Made by a program: the position numbers and the translations under genes. A stretch of DNA of 64,000 bases from JAPSGB01 sp963775185. Its GTDB lineage: Bacteria > Myxococcota_A > Polyangia > Polyangiales > Polyangiaceae. Below the pieces are notes generated by a model. The model ran no database searches and was not told the DNA's origin. It was given only the letters and a program-made list of their open reading frames with translations. Shown here one piece after another: positions 1-9,679 of the stretch. How positions within the stretch are numbered: the first letter of the stretch is position 1; each line of letters begins with the position of its first letter. The stretch lies in the NCBI GenBank assembly GCA_963775185.1, contig CAVZIE010000033.1, forward strand, positions 372,001-436,000. Reading direction: 5' to 3'.

Positions 1-3000
1 GCGGGCACGTGGAGCTACTTCCTCGGATCGAAGCACCAGGGCAAGCCCGCCCAGTGCAGTACGCTCGCGGACCTGGAAGTCGGCGCGCGCAACGCCGCCG
101 CGCCGCCCTGGGAGGGGCGCATGGTCGCGTTCGGGGATCCCGCCGCCGGCGGCTCCGCGGTCGCCGCGCGCAACGACCAGATCCAGAAGATCCTGCTCAC
201 GCTGCGGCCGTTCGGTGCCACGCCGATCGCCGGCCTGATGGACGACGCGCGCGATTTTCTCAGGAACGACAAGTCCGCCGACCCGCTGGACAGCAGCAAG
301 GACTTCGGGCCGTACCGCGACCCGTACGTCGCCGGCGGCTGCCGCAAGGACTTCGTCATCCTGCTGAGCGACGGCGAGCCGAACCTCGACCTGCGCCCGT
401 TCTGCGAGGGCGCCGGCCCGCCCCAGGGCGTGTGCCCGTACCCCGACAAGCCGGAACAGGTCGCCGCCGACCTCGCCACCGCGAGCAATCCCATCGAGAC
501 GTTCGTCATCGGCTTCGCCGTGTCCAAGGTCACGATCGGCGGCTCGACGACGATCGACTGCAAGAAGCTCAGCAGCACCGATCTCGATCCGACGAATGCG
601 TCCGGCGTGTGCGCCACCTACGCCGCGAGCAAGGAGGTGCAGGCGTGCTGCACGCTCGGGCGCATCGCCTACAACGGCGGTACGGATCACGCTTACTTCG
701 CCGACAACCGCGACGAGCTGAGGGCCTCGCTGAGCGCGATCCTGTCGCAGATCGCCGCGACGACCACCAGCCGCACGCTCCCGGTCTTCGCCGCCGCCGA
801 CAGCGTCCGCGACCCGTTCGCCGGCTCCTACCGCTTCTTCACCTCGTTCGCGCCGGAGCAGTTCTCGCTGTGGAAGGGCGTCCTCGATCGCCAGCGCTTC
901 ATCTGCAAGAACGATCCGCTGACGGGCACGATCACGCCCGAGCCGCAGACCGTGGATCCGACGCTCGGCGACGATTTCGTGGCCAACGTCAACTCCGGCA
1001 AGGGCCCGGCACGCCAGTTCTACTCCGTGCTGGCGGACGCGAAGTCGGGTTACCGCTACTCGGAGCGCAGCATCCGACCGGCGCTGGGCACCAGCGACGG
1101 CGCGGGGCTGTACAACGGAACGCAATACTCCGGCGACGCGGCGTCGTTCGTGACGGCGACGCCGGCGGAGGCGATGTCGCTCGACGGTACGTCGTGCGCC
1201 AGCCTGACCCCCGCGCTGGACGCGGCCCAGTGCCGCGATCACTACCTGAAGTGGGACGTCGGCCTCGACAACAACACGATCTACCAGCGCTGCAAGACGC
1301 CGGGCGGCGCGGACTGCAACCTGGTCGGCGACATCTACCACTCGACGCCGCGTATCGTCGGGCGGCCCGCGGAGTTCCTGCGCGATCAGTCGTATTCGCT
1401 GTTCGCGCAGAAGGAAGCGACGCGACCGCTGGTCCTGTACACGTCGACGAACGACGGCTTCCTGCACGCGTTCAAGGTCGCCCCCGGCGATCCGACGAAC
1501 TCGAACGACAAGCCGATCAACGCGCTGGGCAACAACGAGATCTGGGCGTTCATCCCGCCGGCGGTGCTGCCGTCGATCCCGTCGGAGTACCCCGGCACCC
1601 ACGTGTCGCTGCTCGACGGCATCCCGGTGATCAAGGACGTGATCGCTACGGCGGACGGCAGCAACGGCTTCAAGCTCGAGCGCACGCCGGCCAACGCGCG
1701 CTCCGGCGGCACGACCTGGCGCACGATCCTGGTGCAGAGCTTCGGCGGCAACCGCGGCGGCTACTTCGCCATGGACATCACCGATCCGGTCCCCGATCCC
1801 GCCGACAGCACCAAGGGCCCGAAGTTCCTGTGGCAGCTGACCAGCGACAGCGCTGGCCAGCCGCTGTTCGGCCTCACCGGGGCGACGCCGCTGATCACGA
1901 CGCTGTTCTACGACGACGGCACGAGCGCGGGCACGCGCGAGGTCGCGGTCGCCGTCCTGCCCGGCGGCTCCGGCGGGCCGCCCACCGGCACCAGTTGCGC
2001 GCGCAAGCAAGCGAACCCGAACTGGGTCGACTCGAGCTACCCGGTACGCGCCAACGTCAACTGCTACAGCGGCGCCGGCGCGACGGCCCGCTCGCTGACG
2101 ATCGTGCGCCTCGACACCGGCGAGATCATCCGCACCTTCCGCCAGAGCACCGCGGATGCTCCGGCCGCGCTCTCGAGCCGCGTGATCGTGTCCGACCTCG
2201 ACTCGCCGATCACCGGGCAACCCGTCGCTTTCCCGGGCGACACCGGCTCGATCGCGGACCGGGTATTCGTCGGCGATCAAGACGGCACCCTGTGGCGCGT
2301 CGATCTGTCGTCGACGGATCCGGACAAGTGGACGATGAAGATCTTCTCCGACCCGTACTCCGGCAAGGCGTTCGACGTGGGGCAGCCCGTCGACACGGCG
2401 CCTGTGCTATCGCTGGACGACGTGGGCAACCTCACGGTGGCGTTCTCCACCGGCGACCAGGACGTCCTGACCGCACCCGCGGGCATGACGAACTACGTGG
2501 TCTCGCTCACGGAGAAGCTCGTGTCGAGCGTCTACAACTCGCAGGTGAACTGGTACACCCCGTTCACGAATGGCGAGCGCGTCGCTGGTCCAATCACGCT
2601 GTTCAACGGCGTGCTCTACTTCTCGAGCTTCCAGCCCGAGCCGAGCACCAGCTCGAACGTGTGCCGCGCCGGCTCGAGCCGCGTCTGGGGCGTCGACTAC
2701 ATCGAGCCGAAGGACAAGACGAACCGGGCCCTCGGCGGCAAGGAGCGCCTGCCCGACAACCCCGGCGCGGCGATCCCGAACTACGTTCAGTACATCGACA
2801 ACTCGAGCAGCCTGCTCGACCCGGGTGCGGTCATCTTCGGCGTTGGCGTAGCGGAGCAGCCCACGTGCCTCGACGAGAGCTCGGTCACGGATCCGTATTT
2901 CGGCTCGGGCTCGCACACCAGCGTGAACTCGGCGAACCCCGGCAAGTTCCAGCTCGTGATGCACACCGGCAGCGGCGGCACCGCGGTGCCCGGCGGTCAG

Positions 3001-3078
3001 GCCAACGTCCTGACCATCGACCTGCCGACGCCGCCCAGCACGCCGCGCATCGACTCGTGGGCCTCGATCACCGAGTGA
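1..3078 (+). CDS. PilY1-like type IV pilus protein (5' end cut by window)
   Basis: The frame is open from base 1, so the start lies upstream; 1025 residues are visible. The N-terminal part is the end of a von Willebrand A fold, with the MIDAS-type Thr in GATPI and Asp in LLSDGEPN. The C-terminal two thirds is a PilY1-type beta-propeller: blade motifs such as LYTSTNDGFLHAF (about residues 479-491) and VFVGDQDGTLWRVDL (about 756-770) match the family. PilY1 is a secreted, pilus-tip/minor-pilin-associated protein needed for pilus biogenesis and surface adhesion. Several Cys pairs suggest disulfides outside the cytoplasm. It is followed after 23 bases by a small lipoprotein gene on the same strand. 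Minor pilin genes would be expected upstream but cannot be seen. Family assignment is strong; the exact role (adhesin or assembly) is inferred. Confidence 0.88.
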   Translation, partial: AGTWSYFLGSKHQGKPAQCSTLADLEVGARNAAAPPWEGRMVAFGDPAAGGSAVAARNDQIQKILLTLRPFGATPIAGLMDDARDFLRNDKSADPLDSSKDFGPYRDPYVAGGCRKDFVILLSDGEPNLDLRPFCEGAGPPQGVCPYPDKPEQVAADLATASNPIETFVIGFAVSKVTIGGSTTIDCKKLSSTDLDPTNASGVCATYAASKEVQACCTLGRIAYNGGTDHAYFADNRDELRASLSAILSQIAATTTSRTLPVFAAADSVRDPFAGSYRFFTSFAPEQFSLWKGVLDRQRFICKNDPLTGTITPEPQTVDPTLGDDFVANVNSGKGPARQFYSVLADAKSGYRYSERSIRPALGTSDGAGLYNGTQYSGDAASFVTATPAEAMSLDGTSCASLTPALDAAQCRDHYLKWDVGLDNNTIYQRCKTPGGADCNLVGDIYHSTPRIVGRPAEFLRDQSYSLFAQKEATRPLVLYTSTNDGFLHAFKVAPGDPTNSNDKPINALGNNEIWAFIPPAVLPSIPSEYPGTHVSLLDGIPVIKDVIATADGSNGFKLERTPANARSGGTTWRTILVQSFGGNRGGYFAMDITDPVPDPADSTKGPKFLWQLTSDSAGQPLFGLTGATPLITTLFYDDGTSAGTREVAVAVLPGGSGGPPTGTSCARKQANPNWVDSSYPVRANVNCYSGAGATARSLTIVRLDTGEIIRTFRQSTADAPAALSSRVIVSDLDSPITGQPVAFPGDTGSIADRVFVGDQDGTLWRVDLSSTDPDKWTMKIFSDPYSGKAFDVGQPVDTAPVLSLDDVGNLTVAFSTGDQDVLTAPAGMTNYVVSLTEKLVSSVYNSQVNWYTPFTNGERVAGPITLFNGVLYFSSFQPEPSTSSNVCRAGSSRVWGVDYIEPKDKTNRALGGKERLPDNPGAAIPNYVQYIDNSSSLLDPGAVIFGVGVAEQPTCLDESSVTDPYFGSGSHTSVNSANPGKFQLVMHTGSGGTAVPGGQANVLTIDLPTPPSTPRIDSWASITE

Positions 3079-3101
3079 CCCCTGTGACCGGCCACCACCC
3101 G

Positions 3102-3632
3102 ATGCGGCTGCTCTGGCCCACGCTCGCCGTTGCGACGCTGGTGGGGGCGGGCTGCCGGTCGCGTCAAGAGCCGACGTCGACGTCGTCGCGCGCCGCCGCC
3201 TCCCAGTCGGCGCAAGCGTCGACCAAGCCCGTGGATCGGCTGCTCCCGGACGAACTGGCGCAAGGCAAGGCGGTGGTGTTCGGCTTCCCCGTGCCGCGCG
3301 ACATGAGCGTGGAGCGCATGTATCCCGACGCCGTGCACATCGCCGGCAGCGTGCGGCCCGAAGCCGTGGCGAACTACGTGCGGCAGCGCGTCGCGGCGCT
3401 GCACGTCGAGATCGGCGCGGCGCGCACCGTGTTTCCGGCAGCGCGCATCAACGGCGACAAGACGCACCACATCTACCGCATCGAAGTGATCGCGAGCAGC
3501 GGACGGACGCTGCTCGTGATCCGCGACATCACACCGCCCCCGACCGCCCAGGGCCTGACGGAGGCCGAGCGCTGGAAGCGCGCCGGTCTCACCCCCGACG
3601 GCAAGATCGCCGACCCGCGCTCGCTCGAGTAG
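3102..3632 (+). CDS. small exported lipoprotein, unknown function
   Basis: A 176-residue protein with an Arg-containing start, a short hydrophobic stretch (LLWPTLAVATLVGAG) and then Cys17, which reads as a lipoprotein signal although the residue at -3 is Gly rather than the usual Leu. A Ser/Ala/Thr-rich linker (about 20-45) leads to a compact alpha/beta domain (about 50-150) with no motif I recognise. An in-frame GTG at 3084 is an alternative start that would add six residues. It follows the PilY1-like gene in the same direction and may be co-transcribed with it. The gene runs convergently into the response regulator, with a copy of the dispersed GCCGGTCCGG repeat between the two stops. Function unknown. 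Confidence 0.72.
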   Translation: MRLLWPTLAVATLVGAGCRSRQEPTSTSSRAAASQSAQASTKPVDRLLPDELAQGKAVVFGFPVPRDMSVERMYPDAVHIAGSVRPEAVANYVRQRVAALHVEIGAARTVFPAARINGDKTHHIYRIEVIASSGRTLLVIRDITPPPTAQGLTEAERWKRAGLTPDGKIADPRSLE

Positions 3633-3650
3633 CGACGGCGCGCCGCGGGA

Positions 3651-3670
3651 TACCGCGCCGGACCGGCAAG
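3651..3670 (-). repeat. dispersed GCCGGTCCGGCGCGG element, copy 1
   Basis: On the minus strand this reads CTTGCCGGTCCGGCGCGGTA and begins one base after the TGA of the response-regulator gene, in that gene's sense direction. Confidence 0.75.
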
Positions 3671-3671
3671 C

Positions 3672-4430
3672 TCAGCGCTGCGACTCGTCTTCGAGACGCA
3701 TGGCCTCGATCAGGAGCATGCCGACGGAGGTGCGGGACTCCCGGGGACCGATGGCGTTCGCCGGGCGGAACCAGAACCGCCCTTCCTTCCACTTGAGCAC
3801 GTCGCGTATCGCGTCGACGGGGCGGGCCGTGGCGCCGTCGAGCTCGGAGCCGACCAGCTCGCCGTTCGAGAGCTCGAACAGCGCGGTCCGCGGTCCGTCG
3901 GTGCGGACCTTCAGTCGGCCGGTGCGGCGCTCCATCTCGAGCAGGGTGAGGACGGTCGCGAACGACATCTGGGCGATGTCGCCGCGCAGCGCGGGGCTGG
4001 TCCGGGACGACACGGGCATGTCGATGAACGAGTCGCGCTGTTCGCGCAGCCGCTCGGCCATGTCGATCAGCGCGCCGACCTGGGCCACGACCTCCTCGTG
4101 CCGGAAGGGCTTGGTGATGTACACGTCGGCGCCGACGTTCAGCCCCTGGAGCCGCGACGCGCTGTCCTCGGCGCTGGTGAGGAAGAGGAACGGCGTGGTC
4201 GCCAGTCGCGAAGGCTCCGTGCGCACCTTGCGGGCGACCCAGAAGCCGTCGATGTCGGGCAACACCACGTCGCACAGGATGCAGTCGGGCAGAAGCTCCT
4301 GGGCCAGCTTGAAGCCCTGCTGGGCCCCGGTCGCCTGGTGGACCTCGTAGCCGTCGTCACGCAGGAACTTCGCGAGCAGCGCCGCCACCCACTCGTCGTC
4401 CTCGATGATCAGCACGCGCCCCTTGGCCAC
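3672..4430 (-). CDS. response regulator with C-terminal DUF4388 (PATAN-like) domain
   Basis: 252 residues. Residues 1-125 form a receiver domain: acidic pocket EDDE (10-13), phospho-acceptor Asp54 in LCDVVLPDIDG, switch Thr85 in FLFLTS and Lys107 in ITKPF. Residues about 145-250 match DUF4388, a fold common in myxobacterial and cyanobacterial (PatA-type) regulators. It is found in gliding, pilus and developmental signalling proteins and is not DNA-binding. There is no HTH or output enzyme, so the product probably works through protein-protein contacts. No histidine kinase is adjacent. It is transcribed away from gcvT across a 155-base divergent spacer. The start ATG codes for a canonical receiver N-terminus (MAKGRVLIIEDDE). 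Confidence 0.88.
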   Translation of the reverse strand: MAKGRVLIIEDDEWVAALLAKFLRDDGYEVHQATGAQQGFKLAQELLPDCILCDVVLPDIDGFWVARKVRTEPSRLATTPFLFLTSAEDSASRLQGLNVGADVYITKPFRHEEVVAQVGALIDMAERLREQRDSFIDMPVSSRTSPALRGDIAQMSFATVLTLLEMERRTGRLKVRTDGPRTALFELSNGELVGSELDGATARPVDAIRDVLKWKEGRFWFRPANAIGPRESRTSVGMLLIEAMRLEDESQR

Positions 4431-4580
4431 GGGCCAAACCTAGCACGGGCGACCGGACGAGCCGGAAAACCAGGTCGCCGCCGGCGGGCTGCAGACCGCG
4501 GGGGGCCCGGGCCGCGCGCCCGGCGGAAGCCCGCTGCACCGACGCCGCCATTGTCACGCGCGCGGGTCCACGCTACGGCC

Positions 4581-4585
4581 GGAGG
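4581..4585 (+). promoter_or_regulatory. Shine-Dalgarno GGAGG before gcvT, start ambiguous
   Basis: GGAGG abuts the GTG at 4586 with no spacer and lies 12 bases before the in-frame TTG at 4598. Neither spacing is ideal. The TTG would remove four residues and keep the conserved RTPLYEEH start. Confidence 0.45.
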
Positions 4586-5692
<1,107 letters not shown>

Positions 5693-5697
5693 AGCCG

Positions 5698-6099
5698 ATG
5701 AGCGCAGCAACCGAGGTCAAGGACGACCGCAAGTACACCAAGGATCACGAGTGGGCGAAGCAGGAAGGCAGCGAGCTCGTCGTCGGCATCACGGCGTTCG
5801 CCGTGGACCAGCTCGGTGACGTCACGCTCGTGAACCTGGACATCAAGCCCGGCGACAGCGTCGAGGCGCACAAGACGTTCGGCACCATCGAGAGCGTGAA
5901 GACGCTGAGCGATCTGTTCGCCCCGGTCAGCGGCAAGGTGACCCGCGTGAACGCGGAGCTCGAGAACAGCCCGGAGCTGGTCAACGACGACTGCTGGGGC
6001 AAGGGTTGGATGGTCGCCATCGAGCCGAGCGGCGGCGACGCCGGCGAGCTGCTCGACCCGGCCGCATACAAGAAGCACGTCGAGGAGTCCGCCCATTGA
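5698..6099 (+). CDS. gcvH: glycine cleavage system H protein
   Basis: 133 residues, the usual size. This lipoyl carrier shuttles the aminomethyl group between GcvP and GcvT and presents the dihydrolipoyl arm to the L protein. The lipoylation site is Lys68 in GTIESVKTLSDL. The family hallmarks KYTKDHEWA near the start, GITAFAVDQLGDV and NDDCWGKGWM are all present. An AGGAG at 5684-5688, inside the end of gcvT, sits nine bases before the ATG. The stop overlaps the start of gcvPA (TGATG), so the two are translationally coupled. Confidence 0.97.
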   Translation: MSAATEVKDDRKYTKDHEWAKQEGSELVVGITAFAVDQLGDVTLVNLDIKPGDSVEAHKTFGTIESVKTLSDLFAPVSGKVTRVNAELENSPELVNDDCWGKGWMVAIEPSGGDAGELLDPAAYKKHVEESAH

Positions 6100-7460
6100 T
6101 GCGTTATCTGCCCCACACGCCCGAGGAGATCGACGCGATGCTCCAGGTCGTCGGGCGGAGCTCGCTCGACAGCCTGTTCGAGACCATCCCGGAGCAGGCG
6201 CGTTTCGAGGGCAAGCTTGCGGTGCCGCCGGCGCTCGACGAAGCGGCGCTGATGGCGAACTTGAAGGAGCTGGCGCAGCGGAACAGCGGCGCGCAGATGC
6301 TGTCGTTTCTCGGCGGCGGGATGTACGCGCACCACATCCCGCCCGCCGTCGATCAGCTGCTGCTCCGGAGCGAGCTGTACACGGCCTACACGCCGTACCA
6401 GCCGGAGGTGGCCCAGGGCACGCTGCAGATCATCTGGGAGTTCCAGACCATCGTCAGCGAGCTGTACGGGCTGCCGCTCGCCAACGCGAGCGTGTACGAC
6501 GGCGCGAGCGCCACCGCCGAGGCCGCGCTCATGGCCCGCCGCTTGACCAAGCGCGAGGGCATCGTCCTCAGCGGCTGCCTGCACCCCGACTACCGCGCCA
6601 CCGTCCGGACCTACCTCTCCGGGCAGGGCGAGGGCTCGCTGACCGAGGTCGCGGTCGGCGCGGACGGGCGCGCGGACGTGGACGCGCTGGCGGCGGCGGC
6701 AGACGCGACCACCGCCGCGGTGATCGTCGGTTATCCGAGCTTCCTTGGTCCGGTGCCGGATCTCGCGCCGCTCGCCGAGCGCGTGCACGCGGCCGGCGCG
6801 TTGCTCGTGGCCGCGAACAGCGAGCCCTACGCCCTCGCCGTCGCCGAGCCTCCCGGCGCCCTGGGCGTCGACATCGCCGTCGGCGAAGGACAGGCGCTGG
6901 CTTGCCCGCCACAGTTCGGAGGACCCGGCGTGGGCCTGTTCGCGTGTCGCGACGCGCGCAACTACCTGCAACAGCTGCCCGGCCGGGTGTGCGGCGAGAC
7001 GGTCGACCAGAACGGCCAGCGCGGCTACGTGCTCACGCTCTCCACGCGCGAGCAGCACATCCGCCGCGAGCGCGCGACCAGCAACATCTGCACGAACCAG
7101 GGTCTGCTCGCCACCTCGATGGCGATCCGCACGACGATGCTGGGAAAGTCGGGCTTCGTGGAAGTGGCGCGCCAGTGCATGGCCAAGGCGACGTACCTGC
7201 GCCGCCGCATCCTGACGCTCGAGGGCTACGCCCCAGGCTTCGACGACGCGCCGTTCTTCAACGAGTTCGCCGTCAAGGTGCGCGGCGGCAGCGCGGCGCG
7301 CGTGTGCCAGGCGCTCGAGCAGCAGGGCATCGGCATCATCGCCGGCCTCGATCTGGGGCGCGTGGATCCGGCCTACAAGGACCGCCTGTTGATCGCGGTG
7401 ACCGAGAAGCACCGGCGCGAGGATCTCGACCGCCTCGTGGAAGCGCTCGGGCGGATCTAG
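6099..7460 (+). CDS. gcvPA: glycine dehydrogenase (decarboxylating) subunit 1
   Basis: 453 residues, matching the N-terminal half of the two-subunit P protein. Motifs include MRYLPHTPEEIDAML at the start, LSFLGGGMYAHHIP, TAYTPYQPEVAQGTLQ and NASVYDGASATAEA. The PLP-binding lysine normally resides in subunit 2 (GcvPB), so this protein alone should not be a complete decarboxylase. The ATG at 6099 shares a base with the gcvH stop, which fixes the start. The gene ends six bases before the stop of a convergent lipoprotein gene, leaving no room for gcvPB, which must lie elsewhere on the chromosome. Confidence 0.96.
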   Translation: MRYLPHTPEEIDAMLQVVGRSSLDSLFETIPEQARFEGKLAVPPALDEAALMANLKELAQRNSGAQMLSFLGGGMYAHHIPPAVDQLLLRSELYTAYTPYQPEVAQGTLQIIWEFQTIVSELYGLPLANASVYDGASATAEAALMARRLTKREGIVLSGCLHPDYRATVRTYLSGQGEGSLTEVAVGADGRADVDALAAAADATTAAVIVGYPSFLGPVPDLAPLAERVHAAGALLVAANSEPYALAVAEPPGALGVDIAVGEGQALACPPQFGGPGVGLFACRDARNYLQQLPGRVCGETVDQNGQRGYVLTLSTREQHIRRERATSNICTNQGLLATSMAIRTTMLGKSGFVEVARQCMAKATYLRRRILTLEGYAPGFDDAPFFNEFAVKVRGGSAARVCQALEQQGIGIIAGLDLGRVDPAYKDRLLIAVTEKHRREDLDRLVEALGRI

Positions 7461-7466
7461 ACCGGC

Positions 7467-8546
7467 TTAGTTGCAGCTGGTGCCGTTGCCGAACACGTTC
7501 GCACACTCGGTCGGATCCGAGAACGCGAGCACGGCGTGGTGGATGCGGCACTGCACGGTGTGGCCGTCCGCCGTCGCCACGCTGTAGCCGACATCCTTTC
7601 CCGAGCCATCGGTACCGGTACACGCGCTCTGGCACGCGCTGTCGCTCTGGAACGCCGTGGCGTAGTCGCTCGCGCACGCGGCCTTCGCCAGCAGGCAATA
7701 CGACTCGCAGTTGTCAGTGCCGCAGTGGCCGTCGCCCGCCGGACCGGCGTGCGCGCAGTGCGTGCCCGGGTCCAGAACGGCGTTGTAGCTGTGGTACTTG
7801 CGGCACCCGACGGTGTCTTGGTGCGTGTCGTCCACGCTGCCCGGCGGCAGCGCGGCGCACACCGTCTTGCACTGGGCGAGCGAGTCGTACACCGCGAGGT
7901 CGCCCTGGCACTCCGCCATCACCAGGTTGCAGTAGTCGTCGCAGCTCGGTGCGCTGCCCGCCGCATCCGCGCAGGGGCTGGTCGAGGCGATGCGCGCCGA
8001 CTGGCACTCCGCCGTGGGGTCGAGGGTCGCGGCGCTGGCGTGCACGAGGCGGCACTCGAGCGAGTCCCCGCTGGCGTTCGCCGCGACGTCGAAGCCCGGC
8101 TCGACGCGCAGCCCCGCGCACTTCGACACGCAGTCGGACACGAGCTTCGCGTCGTCCGGGCACGCCTTGGCCCAGATCGCGCAGTAGCCGTCGCAGTTCG
8201 ATCCGCAGGCGCCGTCTCCGCCCGGGCCGGCGCGAGGACACACCACGGTGAGCTCGTTGCCGAGCTTGAGCTGGTTCGCCCGACACGCGACGGAGTTGTC
8301 GCTGCCGGGGTTGGAAGCGTCGCCCGGCGGCAGATCGGCGCACACGCCGAGGCACGTCTGCATCGACGCGTACACGGCGTTCTCGCCGGTGCAGGTCTTC
8401 ATCACGCTGTCGCAGTAGTCCCGGCACTCCGCGCTGGCGGCGGCGTACGTGCGATCCTCGATGCCGATGATGCTCTGGCAGCCGACAGCCGACGCGACGG
8501 CGATCAGCGCGATGAGCAGCGCGAGCAGGCGGCGAGCGGAGAGCAT
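7467..8546 (-). CDS. Cys-rich lipoprotein with four cysteine modules
   Basis: 359 residues. A hydrophobic N-terminus (LLALLIALIAVASAVG) ends at Cys23, a probable lipidation site with a non-canonical lipobox. The rest is four cysteine modules in an alternating pattern. Modules 1 and 3 share CRDYCDSVMKTC / CDDYCNLVMAEC, an LPPG turn and a late C-R-x; modules 2 and 4 share CDGYCAIWAKAC / CESYCLLAKAAC. This A-B-A-B arrangement implies duplication of a two-module unit. About two dozen Cys residues point to a disulfide-stabilised surface protein. The start overlaps the TGA of the upstream PEGA gene by one base (TGATG), so it is translated as the last gene of the kinase-PEGA-lipoprotein operon. Function unknown. 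Confidence 0.8.
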   Translation of the reverse strand: MLSARRLLALLIALIAVASAVGCQSIIGIEDRTYAAASAECRDYCDSVMKTCTGENAVYASMQTCLGVCADLPPGDASNPGSDNSVACRANQLKLGNELTVVCPRAGPGGDGACGSNCDGYCAIWAKACPDDAKLVSDCVSKCAGLRVEPGFDVAANASGDSLECRLVHASAATLDPTAECQSARIASTSPCADAAGSAPSCDDYCNLVMAECQGDLAVYDSLAQCKTVCAALPPGSVDDTHQDTVGCRKYHSYNAVLDPGTHCAHAGPAGDGHCGTDNCESYCLLAKAACASDYATAFQSDSACQSACTGTDGSGKDVGYSVATADGHTVQCRIHHAVLAFSDPTECANVFGNGTSCN

Positions 8547-9604
8547 CAGAACGCCCCCCAGGCGCTCACGCCCGCGCCCCCGGGCCCGACCGACGGCGCC
8601 AGGCGCAAGCTCGCCGCGCCGGTCGGATGCGCCGCCGGCGCGGTGAAGTACAGCACCGCGCCGCCGACCAGCAGCGCCGCGCCGACCCCGAAGCCGATGT
8701 TCGACGCGGTCGCGGCGCTGCGGGCGTCATCGGTCAGGGTGACGCCGTCTTGCGTGGTGCACTGGTTTGCCGGGCACAGATCCTTGGCGTCGTGGTTCTT
8801 CTGCATCGCCGCGAGACCGAAGTAAGACCCGACGCCGATACCGACGACGCCGACCGCGCCGGTCACGATGCCGATCGTGCGTTGCGTCGATCCGGACGAC
8901 GTGTCGGCCTCCGGCGGCGCGCTCGGCGCGGGCGCCGGGGGCGGCGCGACCGGGGCCGGCGCGGGAGGCGGCGGGCCGCTCGGCGCGGGCGCCGGCTGGG
9001 ACTCGTCCTTCTCGAGCGCCGGCACGCTGACGGCGACCTGCGCCGCGTCCGCGCCGACGGCGACGGTCTGCTGCCAGGTCTTGTAGCCCGGCGCGGTCGC
9101 CTGCAACACGAGCTGGCCGGGGTCCACCGGAATCGCGACGCCGAACAGCGCTCGCTCGACCTTGTCCTTGCCGCGCTGGAGCGAGAAGCCGTCGATCGAC
9201 GTGTCTTCCGGCGCCACGGTGACGGTGAGCTTCGACAGCTTCGGCTCGAGCTTGTTGGCGCGATCCGTGCCGACCTGCGCGCGGGCGCTCTGGCCCTCCG
9301 CGCGCGCCTGCGACGCGGCCTGGCGGAACGTCGCCCACGCGCTCGCGGTGCGGCCGACGCGCTCGTAGCAGTCGGCCAGATAAAGGAGCGTGCCGATCCC
9401 GGGGTCGAGCGCCTGGCTCTGCTCGAGCTTGCGGCAGGCCTCGGGATAGTGGCCGTCGGCGAGAGCGCGCCGGCCGGCATCGAACAGCGCCTCCGCGGCG
9501 GCCTTGTCCGCCGCGCTGGACTGGGCAAGCGCCGGCGGAGCGGACAGCCCCGCCGCGAGCGCCAGGACCAGGGCCGGGATCGTTCGGACGTAGCGCAGCG
9601 TCAT
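8546..9604 (-). CDS. exported TPR/PEGA-domain protein
   Basis: 352 residues. A signal peptide (LVLALAAGLSAPPALAQ) is followed by TPR-like helices (about 30-110: AEALFDAGRRALADGHYPEA, LYLADCYERVGR). Next come a PEGA-type beta domain (about 120-195: VTVAPEDTSIDG, LVLQATAPGYKTW), a Pro/Ala linker (about 205-235) and two C-terminal hydrophobic helices (about 245-265 and 295-315). PEGA domains are surface-associated modules often paired with Ser/Thr kinases in myxobacteria. The gene follows the kinase gene by 75 bases in the same direction. A paralog lies behind a second kinase at 50.2-51.6 kb. Probably a periplasmic/envelope partner of the kinase, but no function is proven. Confidence 0.8.
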   Translation of the reverse strand: MTLRYVRTIPALVLALAAGLSAPPALAQSSAADKAAAEALFDAGRRALADGHYPEACRKLEQSQALDPGIGTLLYLADCYERVGRTASAWATFRQAASQARAEGQSARAQVGTDRANKLEPKLSKLTVTVAPEDTSIDGFSLQRGKDKVERALFGVAIPVDPGQLVLQATAPGYKTWQQTVAVGADAAQVAVSVPALEKDESQPAPAPSGPPPPAPAPVAPPPAPAPSAPPEADTSSGSTQRTIGIVTGAVGVVGIGVGSYFGLAAMQKNHDAKDLCPANQCTTQDGVTLTDDARSAATASNIGFGVGAALLVGGAVLYFTAPAAHPTGAASLRLAPSVGPGGAGVSAWGAF

Positions 9605-9679
9605 CGCATCACCTGCGTCGACTCGATACCAATCCGGGGCGCGCGGTTCCAGCGCGAAGCGGCATCCTCGCCGCGCATC

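Noticed and set aside
9..3632. Very long Arg-rich reading frame overlapping the PilY1-like gene
   Set aside because: Typical high-G+C shadow frame; only its last 176 codons, after the PilY1 stop, look coding.
4431..4585. Possible glycine riboswitch in front of gcvT
   Set aside because: The 155-base spacer is G+C-rich but I could not find the conserved aptamer core or paired stems expected of a glycine riboswitch.
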